This document shows, piece by piece, positions 43,232 to 53,919 of a stretch of DNA of 64,000 nt; position 1 is the stretch's first letter, and each line of letters opens with the position of its first letter. The DNA comes from Pseudarthrobacter raffinosi (GTDB lineage Bacteria > Actinomycetota > Actinomycetes > Actinomycetales > Micrococcaceae): positions 124,001-188,000 of the forward strand of contig NZ_JAMXBH010000002.1 in NCBI RefSeq assembly GCF_023913735.1, read 5' to 3'. The notes under the pieces were generated by a model. That model had not been told where the DNA came from and did not search any database. It saw nothing but the letters and a program-made list of their open reading frames with translations. A program made the translations under genes and the position numbers.

Positions 43232-44983
43232 ATGGAGACGCCGAATCAGGACTCCGGACGTACACCGGCGGAGCAGTCGGCCGCCAACGAACTGTCGGCT
43301 GCGGACCGGCAGGCCAATGTCCTCCGCGACAAACTCAGGCACATTGACCGCCAGCTGGCAGCCGCCACGCAGAACAACGCCAAGCTGGTCAGCATGCTGG
43401 AAGCGGCCAAGGCCGAGATCCTGCGGCTAAAAAATGCCCTGGACCAGGAGGGCCAGCCACCGTACAGCTTCGGCACCGTCCTGCAGCTCAATCCCAGGCG
43501 GCTGCCGTCACCGGGCAACAGCGGCCAGGCCGCCACCGAGGAATCGGCCGACATTTTCAACGCCGGCCGGAAGATGCGGGTGGGCATCAGCCCCCTGGTC
43601 AACATCAACCAGCTGGCGGTCGGCCAGGAGGTCCTCCTCAACGAGGCACTGCTTATTGTTGCCGGCCTCGGCTACGAACGCGCCGGCGAACTCGCAACCC
43701 TCAAGGAAATGCTCGGAACGGACCGCGCACTGGTAGTGGGGCGGGCCGACGAGGAGCGTGTCATCAGGCTCTCCGGAGCCCTGCTCACCGAAAAGCTCAG
43801 GGTGGGCGATGCGCTGTCCATCGACTCGCGCACCGGTTACGCCCTCGAAAAAGTGCCCCGCTCCGAAGTGGAAAACCTGGTCCTCGAAGAAGTCCCCGAC
43901 ATCACCTACGAGGACATCGGCGGCCTCGGTCCGCAGATCGAGCAGATCCGGGACGCAGTGGAACTGCCGTTCCTGCACCCGGACCTCTACCGCGAGCATG
44001 GGCTGAAAGCCCCGAAGGGAATCCTCCTCTACGGCCCGCCGGGGTGTGGCAAGACCCTGATCGCGAAGGCTGTTGCCAACTCCCTCGCCGCCCGGGCAGC
44101 GGAGCGGTCCGGCAATGTGGACCTGAAGAGCTATTTCCTCAACATCAAGGGTCCGGAGCTTCTGGACAAGTACGTGGGCGAGACAGAGCGCCACATCCGC
44201 CTGATCTTCTCCCGGGCCCGGGAGAAGGCCTCGGACGGCAGCCCCGTGGTAGTTTTCTTTGATGAAATGGATTCCCTGTTCCGTACGCGCGGAACCGGGA
44301 TCTCCTCAGACGTCGAGACCACCATCGTCCCGCAGCTGCTGAGTGAAATCGACGGCGTGGAGCGGCTGGACAACGTCATTGTGATCGGTGCATCAAACCG
44401 CGAGGACATGATCGACCCCGCCATCCTCCGCCCCGGCCGCCTGGACGTGAAAGTCAAGATCCAGCGCCCCGATGCAGAGGCCGCGGCGGACATTTTCAAC
44501 AAATACATCACCACGGACCTGCCGTTCCACGAGTCCGACCTCGCCGAACACAGCGGCGACGTCCAGGCGACGGTGGACGCCATGGTCCAGCGCACGGTTG
44601 AAGCCATGTACTCCACGGAGAAGTCCAACGAGTACCTGGAAGTCACCTACGCCAACGGCGATACGGAAATGCTGTACTTCAAGGACTTCAATTCAGGCGC
44701 CGTAGTCCAGAACGTTGTGGACCGGGCCAAGAAGTACGCCATCAAGGATCTCCTGACACTGCACCAGAAAGGTCTCCGGATCGAGCACCTGCTGCGTGCC
44801 GTGGTGGATGAATTCCGCGAACACGAGGACATGCCCAACACCACCAACCCGGACGACTGGGCCAGGATCTCAGGCAAGAAAGGGGAGCGGATCACCTACA
44901 TCCGCACCATCGTGCAGGGTAAGGCAGGCCAGGAGCCCGGCAAGTCCATCGAAACGATGCCGAACACGGGACAGTACCTGTGA
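43232..44983 (+). CDS. arc: Proteasome-associated ATPase ARC/Mpa
   Basis: A 583-residue AAA+ ATPase forming a hexamer that binds Pup-tagged proteins, unfolds them and feeds the 20S core. It has an N-terminal coiled coil (~22-72) that captures Pup, two OB folds (~75-215), Walker A GPPGCGKT (268-275), Walker [10 protein letters not shown] (Asp344, Glu345) and the C-terminal QYL tail whose penultimate Tyr docks into the proteasome. Its stop overlaps the dop start (GTGA). Confidence 0.97.
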   Translation: METPNQDSGRTPAEQSAANELSAADRQANVLRDKLRHIDRQLAAATQNNAKLVSMLEAAKAEILRLKNALDQEGQPPYSFGTVLQLNPRRLPSPGNSGQAATEESADIFNAGRKMRVGISPLVNINQLAVGQEVLLNEALLIVAGLGYERAGELATLKEMLGTDRALVVGRADEERVIRLSGALLTEKLRVGDALSIDSRTGYALEKVPRSEVENLVLEEVPDITYEDIGGLGPQIEQIRDAVELPFLHPDLYREHGLKAPKGILLYGPPGCGKTLIAKAVANSLAARAAERSGNVDLKSYFLNIKGPELLDKYVGETERHIRLIFSRAREKASDGSPVVVFFDEMDSLFRTRGTGISSDVETTIVPQLLSEIDGVERLDNVIVIGASNREDMIDPAILRPGRLDVKVKIQRPDAEAAADIFNKYITTDLPFHESDLAEHSGDVQATVDAMVQRTVEAMYSTEKSNEYLEVTYANGDTEMLYFKDFNSGAVVQNVVDRAKKYAIKDLLTLHQKGLRIEHLLRAVVDEFREHEDMPNTTNPDDWARISGKKGERITYIRTIVQGKAGQEPGKSIETMPNTGQYL

Positions 44984-46653
44984 CGGCAGCCCCGGAACGC
45001 GCCGGCGGGGGAGGGCTCCCGGCCGGCGGGGCCATGCGCGTCATGGGGGCGGAAACGGAATACGGCATCCACGCCCCGTCCGCGCCCGGAGCAAACGCCA
45101 CCATGATGTCCTCCCGCGTTGTCCAGGCTTATGCCCAGGTGACGCGGCAAAGAGCAGCCGGAGGGGCAGAGACCCGGTGGGATTACACGGACGAGGAGCC
45201 CCTCCACGACGCCCGTGGCTGGACCCTGGAACGGGCCTCGGCCCACCCCAGCCAGCTGACAGACCAGCCGCCGGTACTCGACGCCGAAGCGGTGGCGCTT
45301 GCCTACGGCCGCGAGGAATTGGAACTGGACGGTGAGGACGAGTCCGGCAGCCTCCTGATGAACATGGTCCTGGGCAACGGAGCCCGCTTGTACGTGGATC
45401 ATGCCCACCCGGAGTACTCCAGTGCGGAGGTGACCAACCCCCGCGATGCGGTGATCTGGGATGCCGCCGGGGACCTCGTCGCGCTGGCGGCAGTCCGCCG
45501 CCTGGCCGCGGATCCCGAGCTGCCCCCGGTCAACCTGTACAAGAACAATACGGACAACAAGTCTGTCTCCTACGGCTCCCACGAGAACTACCTCATGCCA
45601 CGCTCGGTACCCTTCGGGGACATCGTGCGGGGGCTGACGCCGTTCTTCGTCACGCGGCAGATCATCTGCGGCGCCGGGCGGGTGGGCCTAGGGCAGGACA
45701 GCTCCACACCCGGGTACCAGATCAGCCAGCGCGCAGACTTCTTCGAGGCGGAGGTGGGCCTGGAAACCACCATCCGGCGTCCCATCATCAACACCCGGGA
45801 TGAGCCACACGCCACCGCCGATAAATACCGGCGCCTGCATGTGATCATCGGTGACGCCAACCTGAGCCAATCCTCGAACTACCTCAAGTTCGGCACCACT
45901 GCCATGGTCCTGAGCCTGATCGAGGCCGGGCTGGCGCCCAAGGTGGAGGTGCACGAACCCGTCGCAGCCCTCCAGACAGTCAGCCACGACACGTCGCTGA
46001 CAGCCAAACTCAGGCTGCTGGACGGGCGCCGCGTGACGGCCCTGGACCTGCAATGGATATACCACGAGGCGGCGGCCAAGCTGGCGCAAGACACCGGCGT
46101 TGCCGATGCCGTGGACGGGGACGGCCATACGCATCAGGTGCTGGAGCGCTGGGCTGCCACGCTGACCCAGCTCGATTCCGACAGGAACGCGGCGGCCACG
46201 TCCGTGGAGTGGTTGGCCAAGCTCTCCCTCCTCGAGGGTTACCGGAACCGCGACAACCTTGCCTGGGGTGACGCGAGGCTCGGCCTCGTGGACCTCCAGT
46301 GGGCAGACATCAGGCCGGAGAAGGGACTGTACTACCGGTTCCTGGCACGGAACCGCATGCAGCGGATCGTCGACGACGGAGCCATCGCCGCAGCGATGAC
46401 CGAACCGCCGTCGGACACTCGTGCCTTCTTCCGCGGACGTTGCATCAGCAGCTTCGGCAAAGACGTGGTGGGGGCCAGCTGGGACTCGGTCATCTTCGAC
46501 GTTCCGGGCTACGGCCGGCTTCAGCGCGTGCCAACCCGGGAACCCCTGCGCGGCACCAAGGCCCTCACGGGAGGGCTCTTTGCCCGCCACCGGGCGGCCG
46601 GTCCGTTCCTCGCCGAACTTTTGGGGCATAACACCGCTCCGCCTGCGGCGTAA
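44980..46653 (+). CDS. dop: Depupylase / Pup deamidase Dop
   Basis: A 557-residue carboxylate-amine ligase-fold enzyme. It converts Pup's C-terminal Gln to Glu and also removes Pup from substrates. It has [15 protein letters not shown] near the N-terminus (the Glu/Asp nucleotide site) and, as in PafA, GSHENYL and [12 protein letters not shown]. The long insertion after the first strand ([11 protein letters not shown] to WTLERA) is the Dop-loop that separates it from PafA. The GTG overlapping arc is used; ATG 45034 is an alternative. Confidence 0.96.
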   Translation: MTAAPERAGGGGLPAGGAMRVMGAETEYGIHAPSAPGANATMMSSRVVQAYAQVTRQRAAGGAETRWDYTDEEPLHDARGWTLERASAHPSQLTDQPPVLDAEAVALAYGREELELDGEDESGSLLMNMVLGNGARLYVDHAHPEYSSAEVTNPRDAVIWDAAGDLVALAAVRRLAADPELPPVNLYKNNTDNKSVSYGSHENYLMPRSVPFGDIVRGLTPFFVTRQIICGAGRVGLGQDSSTPGYQISQRADFFEAEVGLETTIRRPIINTRDEPHATADKYRRLHVIIGDANLSQSSNYLKFGTTAMVLSLIEAGLAPKVEVHEPVAALQTVSHDTSLTAKLRLLDGRRVTALDLQWIYHEAAAKLAQDTGVADAVDGDGHTHQVLERWAATLTQLDSDRNAAATSVEWLAKLSLLEGYRNRDNLAWGDARLGLVDLQWADIRPEKGLYYRFLARNRMQRIVDDGAIAAAMTEPPSDTRAFFRGRCISSFGKDVVGASWDSVIFDVPGYGRLQRVPTREPLRGTKALTGGLFARHRAAGPFLAELLGHNTAPPAA

Positions 46654-46736
46654 ACCGCGCCGTCGGGCGGACAGCGTGGCAATATGGGCGTATCAGCAGA
46701 TCCGCCCGGATCCGAGGATTTAGAGGAGTGATCACC

Positions 46737-46940
46737 ATGGCAGGCCAGGAGCAGCAGAAGCCACAATCACACGACAGCCAGGTCGAGGACGAGATCCCGG
46801 AGGCGCCTCCGGCAGCCCCGGAAGCCCAGGCATCGGCCGCCACCCAGGGCGTCGACGACCTCCTGGATGAAATCGACGGCGTCCTGGAATCCAACGCCGA
46901 GGAGTTCGTCCGCGCCTTCGTCCAAAAGGGCGGCCAGTAA
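46737..46940 (+). CDS. pup: Prokaryotic ubiquitin-like protein Pup
   Basis: A 67-residue, largely disordered, acidic protein ending in Gly-Gly-Gln. It needs deamidation by Dop before PafA can ligate it to lysines. The C-terminal helix region VDDLLDEIDGVLESNAEEFV binds the ARC coiled coil. The first ATG at 46737 is preferred over GTG 46728 because GAGGAG lies 9 bases upstream of it. Confidence 0.97.
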   Translation: MAGQEQQKPQSHDSQVEDEIPEAPPAAPEAQASAATQGVDDLLDEIDGVLESNAEEFVRAFVQKGGQ

Positions 46941-47021
46941 CCCGGTCCGGATGGGTGGCGGAAGCCGCGTCCGGCCGGAATCTGTACCGACGTTGAAGGA
47001 CCACGTACAAGGAGTGCATCA

Positions 47022-47843
47022 GTGCAGGAAACAACCGCCAACCAGGTAGCCGGCAACGCGACATCCTCATTCACCGAGCATCTGCAGCGCGACCGTCCGG
47101 ACCTGCTTCCGTACAACCGTGACATGCCTGCTGCAGCGGCGGCGACAGCTCCGCTGCAGGTACCCCATGCCACGACGATCGTGGCAATGAGCTATGGCGG
47201 CGGCGTCCTGATGGCCGGGGACCGGCGGGCCACCATGGGCAACGTCATTGCCAGCCGGCACATCGAAAAGGTGTTCCCGGCCGACAGGTATTCAGTGCTG
47301 GGGATCGCCGGCACGGCCGGCATCGCGATTGACCTGACGCGGCTCTTCCAGGTGGAGCTGGAGCACTACGAAAAGATCGAGGGCACCCTGCTGAGCCTCG
47401 ACGGCAAAGCCAACCGGCTGGGGGCCATGATCCGCGGGAACCTGCCGATGGCCCTGCAGGGACTCGCCGTCGTGCCGCTGTTCGCCGGCTTCGACACAAC
47501 TGCCGGCGTGGGCCGGCTCTTCTCCTACGACGTCACCGGCGGCAGGTACGAGGAACGCGAGCACCACACGGTCGGCTCCGGTTCCGTTTTTGCCCGCGGC
47601 GCGCTGAAGAAGCTCTGGCGGCCCAACCTGGCCGAAGCCGAGGCAGTCTCCGTGGCGGTCGAGTCCCTTTACGACGCGGCCGACGACGACTCCGCCACAG
47701 GTGGTCCAGATCCCGTCCGTCAATTGTGGCCGGTGGTGTACACCGTGAACAGGGATGGCGCGCGGCGGATCCCCGAATCCGAGCTCGCCACTGTGGCGGG
47801 CAGGATTATCGAAGCCAGGTCCGCCGAACGGCGGGAGGCCTAA
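47022..47843 (+). CDS. prcB: 20S proteasome subunit beta PrcB
   Basis: A 273-residue Ntn-hydrolase subunit. Cleavage before Thr51 (PHA / [10 protein letters not shown]) would remove a 50-residue propeptide and expose the catalytic Thr; AGDRRAT supplies the Asp and IEKVF the Lys of the active site. The GTG start has AGGAG 7 bases upstream. prcA follows after 1 base. Confidence 0.97.
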   Translation: MQETTANQVAGNATSSFTEHLQRDRPDLLPYNRDMPAAAAATAPLQVPHATTIVAMSYGGGVLMAGDRRATMGNVIASRHIEKVFPADRYSVLGIAGTAGIAIDLTRLFQVELEHYEKIEGTLLSLDGKANRLGAMIRGNLPMALQGLAVVPLFAGFDTTAGVGRLFSYDVTGGRYEEREHHTVGSGSVFARGALKKLWRPNLAEAEAVSVAVESLYDAADDDSATGGPDPVRQLWPVVYTVNRDGARRIPESELATVAGRIIEARSAERREA

Positions 47844-47844
47844 G

Positions 47845-48576
47845 ATGACGCAGCAGTTCTATGTCTCGCCTGAACAACTGATGAAGGACCGTGCGGACTT
47901 CGCACGGAAGGGCATCGCCCGCGGCAGGTCCGTGGTGGTCATCAGCTGCCAGGACGGTATTGCCCTGGTCGCTGAGAACCCCTCACCCTCACTGCATAAG
48001 ATCGGCGAGATCTACGACAAAATCGCGTTTGCTGCCGTCGGCAAGTACAACGAATTCGAAAGCCTGCGCCAGGCCGGAGTGCGGTACGCCGATGTCCGTG
48101 GTTACTCCTACGACCGCGAGGACGTCACCGCACGCGGGCTCGCGAGTGTCTACGCGCAGAGCCTCGGTGCCGTCTTCACCGCAGAACAGAAACCCTTCGA
48201 AGTGGAACTGGCCGTCGCCGAGGTTGGCCCCACGCCGGAACTGGACCACCTCTACCGGCTCACCTTCGACGGGTCCATCGCCGACGAGCACGGCTTCATC
48301 GTGATGGGCGGCCAGGCGGAGCGTGTCTCGGCGGTCATCGCCGAGGGCTGGCGACCGTCGCTGCGTTTCGCAGGCGCTGTCCGCCTGGCTACCCGCGGCC
48401 TGGCCAGCGGCCCAGACCCGGCCGCTGAACAGGGCGAAGCGGGAGGAACCCTTCCCGCCAAGGCCGTGGAGGTTGCCGTGCTGGACAGGCAGTCGGAGAC
48501 CTCCCGGGGTTTCCGCAGAGCCTTCCGGCGGCTCAACGATTCTGATATCACGGCGCTGCTTGCTGAGGAGGACTGA
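47845..48576 (+). CDS. prcA: 20S proteasome subunit alpha PrcA
   Basis: A 243-residue subunit forming the outer gated rings of the core and docking ARC. The N-terminus [20 protein letters not shown] is the gating segment typical of actinobacterial PrcA, and [10 protein letters not shown] and [21 protein letters not shown] are family motifs. ATG 47845 has GGGAGG 6 bases upstream; the frame open from 47755 overlaps prcB and is rejected. Confidence 0.97.
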   Translation: MTQQFYVSPEQLMKDRADFARKGIARGRSVVVISCQDGIALVAENPSPSLHKIGEIYDKIAFAAVGKYNEFESLRQAGVRYADVRGYSYDREDVTARGLASVYAQSLGAVFTAEQKPFEVELAVAEVGPTPELDHLYRLTFDGSIADEHGFIVMGGQAERVSAVIAEGWRPSLRFAGAVRLATRGLASGPDPAAEQGEAGGTLPAKAVEVAVLDRQSETSRGFRRAFRRLNDSDITALLAEED

Positions 48577-48577
48577 G

Positions 48578-49942
48578 ATGGACAAGAGAATCTTCGGTAT
48601 CGAGACCGAGTTCGGAATCTCGTATTCGAGCCCCGATTCAAGGCCGTTGGCCCCGGAAGAAGTGGCCCGGTACCTGTTCCGCAAGGTGGTCAGCTGGGGA
48701 CGGTCATCCAACGTGTTCCTGACCAACGGCTCCCGGCTCTACCTGGACGTCGGCTCACACCCTGAGTACGCCACGGCCGAATGCGACGACCTGGCCCAGC
48801 TCATCGCGCACGACCGCGCGGGCGAGCTGATCCTGGACGACCTCGTTGACGAGGCACAGGCAAGGCTGGCCGCGGAAGGATTCAACGGCACGGTCTACCT
48901 GTTCAAAAACAACACCGATTCGGCCGGCAACTCCTACGGCAGCCATGAAAACTACCTCATCCCGCGCCGCGGCGAATTCTCCCGGCTCGCGGAGATCCTG
49001 ATCCCGTTCCTGGTGACCCGCCAGCTGATCGCCGGCGCAGGGAAAATCCTGAAGACTCCGCACGGGGCCACGTACGCGTTTTCCCAGCGGGCAGACCACA
49101 TCTGGGAGGGCGTCTCCTCCGCAACCACCCGGTCACGGCCCATCATCAACACCCGCGATGAACCGCACGCCGACGCCGAATTCTTCCGCCGGCTCCATGT
49201 CATTGTGGGCGACTCCAATATGTCCGAAACCACAGCCCTGCTCAAGGTCGGCACCGTGGACCTCATCCTGCGCATGATTGAGGCGGGAGTGATCATGCGC
49301 GACATGAGGATGGAAAACCCCATCCGCAGCATCCGCGAGATTTCCCACGACCTCAGTGGAAGGGCGCTGGTCCGTCTGGCCAACGGCCGCCAGCTCACGG
49401 CCCTGGAGATCCAGCAGGAGTACCTCACCAAGGTCACGGCCTTTGTTCAGGAGCAAGGGGCCCACAATCCCCACGTACCGTTCATCCTTGATCTTTGGCA
49501 ACGGACCCTGAACGCCATCGAGAGCGGTGACACCAGCACCATCGACACGGAAATCGACTGGGCCATCAAGAAAAAACTGATGGACAACTACCGGCAGCGG
49601 CACGGCCTGGGCCTGGACGCGCCCAGGATTGCCCAGCTGGATCTTACGTACCATGACATTTCGCGGAGCCGCGGGCTGTACTACATCTTGCAGTCCCGGG
49701 GTGCGGTTCGGCGGGTTGTGGACGATACCGTGATCAAAGACGCCGTGGACGTGCCACCGCAATCCACGCGGGCCAAGCTGAGGGGCGATTTCGTCCGGCG
49801 CGCCCAGGAACTGGGCAGGGATTACACGGTTGATTGGGTGCACCTGAAGCTGAACGACCGCGCGCACCAGACCATCCTGTGCAAGGATCCCTTCCGAAGC
49901 GTCGATGAGCGGGTGGATGCCCTGCTGGGCTCTATGGGCTGA
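48578..49942 (+). CDS. pafA: Pup ligase PafA
   Basis: A 454-residue glutamine-synthetase-fold ligase that phosphorylates deamidated Pup and joins it to substrate lysines. It has the N-terminus [13 protein letters not shown] with the acidic Mg/ATP ligands, and [16 protein letters not shown] and [26 protein letters not shown], shared with Dop. It lacks the Dop-loop, which supports the ligase assignment. It starts 1 base after prcA, with GAGGAG 7 bases upstream. Confidence 0.97.
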   Translation: MDKRIFGIETEFGISYSSPDSRPLAPEEVARYLFRKVVSWGRSSNVFLTNGSRLYLDVGSHPEYATAECDDLAQLIAHDRAGELILDDLVDEAQARLAAEGFNGTVYLFKNNTDSAGNSYGSHENYLIPRRGEFSRLAEILIPFLVTRQLIAGAGKILKTPHGATYAFSQRADHIWEGVSSATTRSRPIINTRDEPHADAEFFRRLHVIVGDSNMSETTALLKVGTVDLILRMIEAGVIMRDMRMENPIRSIREISHDLSGRALVRLANGRQLTALEIQQEYLTKVTAFVQEQGAHNPHVPFILDLWQRTLNAIESGDTSTIDTEIDWAIKKKLMDNYRQRHGLGLDAPRIAQLDLTYHDISRSRGLYYILQSRGAVRRVVDDTVIKDAVDVPPQSTRAKLRGDFVRRAQELGRDYTVDWVHLKLNDRAHQTILCKDPFRSVDERVDALLGSMG

Positions 49943-50052
49943 CGTTCAGGTTCACGGGCTATCCTTGATGGGGCCGTTCCTTGGCCTTGCAGCGGTGCCG
50001 GGCGCCTGATTCCGGTTCCGCGTCCACCCTGCCCCGACGAAAGTTCTCTTAC

Positions 50053-50994
50053 GTGCGCCGACTCCTAGCAATCCTGATCCCCGGCCTGCTGCTGCTTACC
50101 GCTTGTGGCGGTTCGCCCGCAGCACCGGAACCCACCAGCCAGTCTGCCGGTGACACTGCCAAGTTCGACTCCCTGAAACTGACGGACAACGGTGACCAGA
50201 AGGCTCCCGGTGTCGAGTTCTCCAAGCCCCTCGAAGTCACCGAACCCACCATCAAGGTGGTCGCCGAAGGTGACGGTGACCGGGTCAAAGAGAACCAGAT
50301 CGCAAACATCTCCATCCTCGCGCTCAGTGGTGCGGACGGATCCACGCTGGAGGACACCTTCCCCGGCGAGCCCGAACCACTGCAGCTGAACGAGGAACTG
50401 AAGACCGGAAGCCCGGTTATCTACAGCGCGTTTGTTGGCTCCAAGGTCGGCTCGAGCCTTGCCCTGGCCATCCCGGGCCAGGCCGCAACCGCAGAAGGCG
50501 CCCCCGCCCAGCCAACGCAGCTTCTCCTGATCAAGGTGCTCTCCACCAAGGACGCACCGCAGACCGTCGCTCCGCTCGCAAAGCCCGAAGGCGAGACTGT
50601 CACCCCGCCGGCCGGCCTGCCGACCGTGAAGGACAACGACCAGGGCGTGCCGGAGATCTCCGTTGACGGAATCGCCGCGCCCACAGCACTCGTTTCCCAG
50701 GACCTGATCAAGGGCAACGGCGCGGAGGTTAAGGAAACCGACACGTTGACCGTCAACTATGTTGGCGTGAACCTTGTGGGCGGCACTAAATTTGATTCAA
50801 GCTTTGACCGCGGCGAGCCGGCCAGCTTCCCGTTGACCGGCGTCATTCCGGGCTGGACCCAGGGACTGGCGGGAAAGACGGTGGGCTCCCGGGTCCTCCT
50901 GGTGGTCCCCAAGGACCTCGCGTACGGTGATGCCGGCCAGGGCGAAGCCAAGGGTGACCTTGTCTTCGTTGTGGACATCCTCGGCGTCAAGTAA
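50053..50994 (+). CDS. FKBP-type peptidyl-prolyl isomerase lipoprotein
   Basis: A 313-residue secreted lipoprotein. The signal peptide RRLLAILIPGLLLLTAC carries a lipobox (LTAC), so it is anchored to the outer face of the membrane. Residues ~50-190 look like a degenerate FKBP fold; residues ~210-313 form a standard FKBP domain (VNYVGVNLVGGTKFDSSF; FPLTGVIPGWTQGLAGKTVGSR; LAYGDAG). It probably assists folding of exported proteins. GTG 50053 is chosen because it places the signal peptide at the start. A cytosolic FKBP gene follows. Confidence 0.9.
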   Translation: MRRLLAILIPGLLLLTACGGSPAAPEPTSQSAGDTAKFDSLKLTDNGDQKAPGVEFSKPLEVTEPTIKVVAEGDGDRVKENQIANISILALSGADGSTLEDTFPGEPEPLQLNEELKTGSPVIYSAFVGSKVGSSLALAIPGQAATAEGAPAQPTQLLLIKVLSTKDAPQTVAPLAKPEGETVTPPAGLPTVKDNDQGVPEISVDGIAAPTALVSQDLIKGNGAEVKETDTLTVNYVGVNLVGGTKFDSSFDRGEPASFPLTGVIPGWTQGLAGKTVGSRVLLVVPKDLAYGDAGQGEAKGDLVFVVDILGVK

Positions 50995-51035
50995 ACAGCA
51001 ACACATCACCCACCCAAATAATCAAAGGAGCAACC

Positions 51036-51431
51036 ATGTCATTTGGTCAGCGCGATTTCGACCGCCAGAAGCCGGAAATTGACTTCCCGCAAGGCGATGT
51101 CCCCACCGAACTGGTTATCACCGACCTCATCGAGGGCGACGGTGCCGAGGCCAAAAAGGGCGACACCGTCTCCACCCACTACGTCGGTGTGGCCTGGTCC
51201 ACCGGCGAAGAGTTCGACGCTTCCTGGGGCCGCGGCGCCCCGCTGGACTTCCGTGTGGGCGTGGGCCAGGTCATCCAGGGCTGGGACCAGGGCTTGCTGG
51301 GCATGAAGGTAGGCGGCCGCCGCCGCCTGGAGATTCCGTCCGAACTGGCGTACGGCTCCCGCGGGGCCGGCGGAGCCATTGGCCCCAACGAAGCGCTGAT
51401 CTTCGTGGTGGACCTCGTGGGCGTCCGCTGA
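51036..51431 (+). CDS. FKBP-type peptidyl-prolyl cis-trans isomerase
   Basis: A 131-residue single-domain cytosolic FKBP catalysing proline isomerisation. The core motifs are STHYVGVAWSTGEEFDASW, VIQGWDQGLLGMKVGGRRRLEIP and LAYGSRGAGGAIGPNEALIF. The ATG has AAAGGAG 6 bases upstream. It sits 41 bases after the lipoprotein FKBP gene, which looks like a duplication with divergence in location. Confidence 0.95.
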   Translation: MSFGQRDFDRQKPEIDFPQGDVPTELVITDLIEGDGAEAKKGDTVSTHYVGVAWSTGEEFDASWGRGAPLDFRVGVGQVIQGWDQGLLGMKVGGRRRLEIPSELAYGSRGAGGAIGPNEALIFVVDLVGVR

Positions 51432-51537
51432 CCGAAGCATCGTAACGCCGGAAGGCGCGGTAACAATCAGGGTTTTGTTTTCCTGTTGGTTGCCGCGCTT
51501 TCTGCTTTCCGCGGAGGAGTTTAGTAACGTAGCCAGC

Positions 51538-53523
51538 GTGTCCGTCTCCCGTACTGAACGCCTGCTGAACCTCCTGATAGCCCTGCTGAACACCAAATAC
51601 GGCCTGCGCCGGGCAGAGTTGCGGGCGAAGGTCTACCATGACACGTCCGGCAACGACGTGGCTTTCGGCAGGATGTTTGAGCGGGACAAGAATGACCTCC
51701 GGCAGTTCGGTTTCGATGTGGAAACCGTCACGGACCTCGGCTGGAGCGAAGATGATCCGGCCACCACCCGCTACCGCATCGGCAAGGAATCGAACCGCCT
51801 GCCTGATGTCCAGCTCAGCCCGGGGGAGTGGACCGTCCTCCTCCTGGCGTCCCAGTTATGGGAGCGTGCCGCCCTGGGAACCGCCGCTGCCAGCGCCCTC
51901 CGCAAGCTCCAGGCCTCCGGCACCGTGTCCGACGTCGAACTTCCGGTTGGTGTTCAGCCGCGGATCCGGCCGGCGGGCCAGGCCTTTGATGATGTGGTGG
52001 CTGCCATGCACGCCCAGCACCCCGTCAGCTTTCCCTACCTGGCAGGCACCACCGGCAAGGAAGAGCAACGGACTGTGGAGCCGTGGGGCCTCGGTAGCCG
52101 CTTCGGCCAGTGGTATCTGACCGGCTACGACCGCTCGCGCAAGGCACCGCGCCACTTCCGGCTCTCCCGGTTCACGGGCCCCGTCACGGTGCTGGAGAAG
52201 GAAACCTACCCGGCGCCGCCGAACTTCAGTATCCGCGCAGAACTGGACCGGCTTCCGGAGCTCCCGCTCCGGACCGCCGTCGTGGACGTCCGGGAGGGCC
52301 GCCTCCTTGGCCTGCGCCGGCGCGCCACGCCGGTTGCCGACGGGAGTGCCGGAACGCCCGACGCCGGCTACGAACGGCTGCAGGTCAACTTCAGGGACGC
52401 TGAGGTGCTGGCCGAGGAGCTCGCATCCTATGGCCCGGACGCTGTGGCACATGCTCCCGACGAGCTGGTGGCAGCCGTGCGGCACCGGCTGCGCAACGCT
52501 GCCGCCTTCTGCGCCGCTCCCAGCCCTGCATATCTGTTTGCGGACGCACCGCGGGGTCGCGTCATCCGGAAACGCACGTCTGAGGACCAGCTCAAGCGCA
52601 TGCTGCAGCTGGTGCCGTTCCTGGTCCACAACCAGGGCCTGCATATCCAGGACGTCGCAGCCCGCTTCGGTGTCACGCCCGCGGAGCTGGAAAGCGACCT
52701 GCGGATCCTCATCTGCTCCGGCCTTCCCGAGGGATACCCTGACGACCTCCTGGACATCCATTGGGAGGAAGGCCACGTTTACATCACCCAGGACCTGGAT
52801 CTCAAGAGGCCGGTCCGGTTTACGGTGGACGAGGCCTGCGCGCTGCTGACCGGGCTCGAGACGCTCAATGGGCTTCCCGAACTTGCCGAAGGAGGTGCCC
52901 TGGAGTCGGTGACCCTCAAACTGATGGCAGCGGCCGGCGAAGAAGGGCTGCGGGCCGGTTCGCTTGCCGGTCCGGAGGTGGGCCCGTCGGATTCGGCCGT
53001 CCTTGACGTTGTCCGTGGTGCAATCCAGGAGCGGTCGCAGCTACGGCTCGTGTACTTCTCCGCCCAGCGCGACCAGGTCTCCGAACGGGACGTGGATCCG
53101 CTCCGCCTGTATTCCCTGGACAACACCTGGTACTTCGAGGCCTACTGCCATTCGGCCGAGGGGCTGCGGAACTTCAGGCTGGACCGGGTGCAGGAGGTCC
53201 ACCCGAACGGAAATCCCGCCTCCACGCAGGTCCGGGCCGGGGAAAGCTTTCCGGCCAAGCTGTTCACGCCCAACGACGACGACACCACGGTCCTCGTACA
53301 GCTCACCAGGCAGGGCGCCGGCTTGGCGGACGATTATTACGCCGAACGTGTGGCACCCCTTCCCCACGGCGGCCTCGTAGCCGAGATCCGCTTCGGCAGC
53401 ACTGCCTGGCTTCCCATGTTCGTGGCCCAGCACGGCGGGGCCGCCCGGATCCTCGAACCTTCCGAGCTGGGGGCGGCAGCGCTGGACTGGATCGAGGCGG
53501 CCCTGGCCGGGTACGGCGGCTAG
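51538..53523 (+). CDS. pafBC: PafBC, fused WYL-domain transcriptional activator
   Basis: A 661-residue single chain combining what mycobacteria encode as separate pafB and pafC. Each half has a winged helix (SRTERLLNLLIALL at the start; LKRMLQLVPFLVHNQGLHIQDVAARFG near 355) and a WYL domain (GQWYLTGYDRSR and NTWYFEAYCHSAEGLRNFRLDR). PafBC activates recA-independent DNA-damage genes and appears to sense single-stranded nucleic acid through WYL. The GTG start follows TAACGT by 7 bases (leaderless). It is separated from the pup genes by two FKBP genes. Confidence 0.95.
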   Translation: MSVSRTERLLNLLIALLNTKYGLRRAELRAKVYHDTSGNDVAFGRMFERDKNDLRQFGFDVETVTDLGWSEDDPATTRYRIGKESNRLPDVQLSPGEWTVLLLASQLWERAALGTAAASALRKLQASGTVSDVELPVGVQPRIRPAGQAFDDVVAAMHAQHPVSFPYLAGTTGKEEQRTVEPWGLGSRFGQWYLTGYDRSRKAPRHFRLSRFTGPVTVLEKETYPAPPNFSIRAELDRLPELPLRTAVVDVREGRLLGLRRRATPVADGSAGTPDAGYERLQVNFRDAEVLAEELASYGPDAVAHAPDELVAAVRHRLRNAAAFCAAPSPAYLFADAPRGRVIRKRTSEDQLKRMLQLVPFLVHNQGLHIQDVAARFGVTPAELESDLRILICSGLPEGYPDDLLDIHWEEGHVYITQDLDLKRPVRFTVDEACALLTGLETLNGLPELAEGGALESVTLKLMAAAGEEGLRAGSLAGPEVGPSDSAVLDVVRGAIQERSQLRLVYFSAQRDQVSERDVDPLRLYSLDNTWYFEAYCHSAEGLRNFRLDRVQEVHPNGNPASTQVRAGESFPAKLFTPNDDDTTVLVQLTRQGAGLADDYYAERVAPLPHGGLVAEIRFGSTAWLPMFVAQHGGAARILEPSELGAAALDWIEAALAGYGG

Positions 53524-53533
53524 ACTCGTCAGC

Positions 53534-53887
53534 ATGCCTTGGTGGTCCTGGATCCTGATCTGGATTGCGCTTATTGCGCTCTCCCTGCTCTTTTATGTCC
53601 TCCTGGGCATCCGGCTGTACCGCCAGTTCATGGCGGTAATGAAGGACCTGGGCGCCGCCGGAGCTAAAGTGGCACACCTGGCGCCGGCAGCGGCCACCGT
53701 CGATGACGGCTCCCAGCCGCCAGGGTCAGCTCCGCCCGGTGCGGCTGTTTTTGCCTCACCGGCCCAGATGCGTCATGATTACGACGCATCCAAGTCATCC
53801 CGCCGGGAGGGCCGCCGCCAGAGGCGCGTCCAGCGTAAGCACGATCGGGGCCAGCCCCAGTCACTTCGCGATCTCAATCTCAGTTAG
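53534..53887 (+). CDS. Small membrane protein of unknown function
   Basis: A 117-residue protein with one N-terminal hydrophobic helix (WWSWILIWIALIALSLLFYVLLG) and a basic, Arg-rich soluble C-terminus (RREGRRQRRVQRKHDRG). The function is not known; it lies between pafBC and tatA, and similar proteins are found at this place in relatives. The ATG follows TAGACT by 7 bases; the TAG of that -10 box is also the pafBC stop. Confidence 0.83.
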   Translation: MPWWSWILIWIALIALSLLFYVLLGIRLYRQFMAVMKDLGAAGAKVAHLAPAAATVDDGSQPPGSAPPGAAVFASPAQMRHDYDASKSSRREGRRQRRVQRKHDRGQPQSLRDLNLS

Positions 53888-53919
53888 ACGTAGGATGTTG
53901 TTAGAGGAAAGGATTTCCC

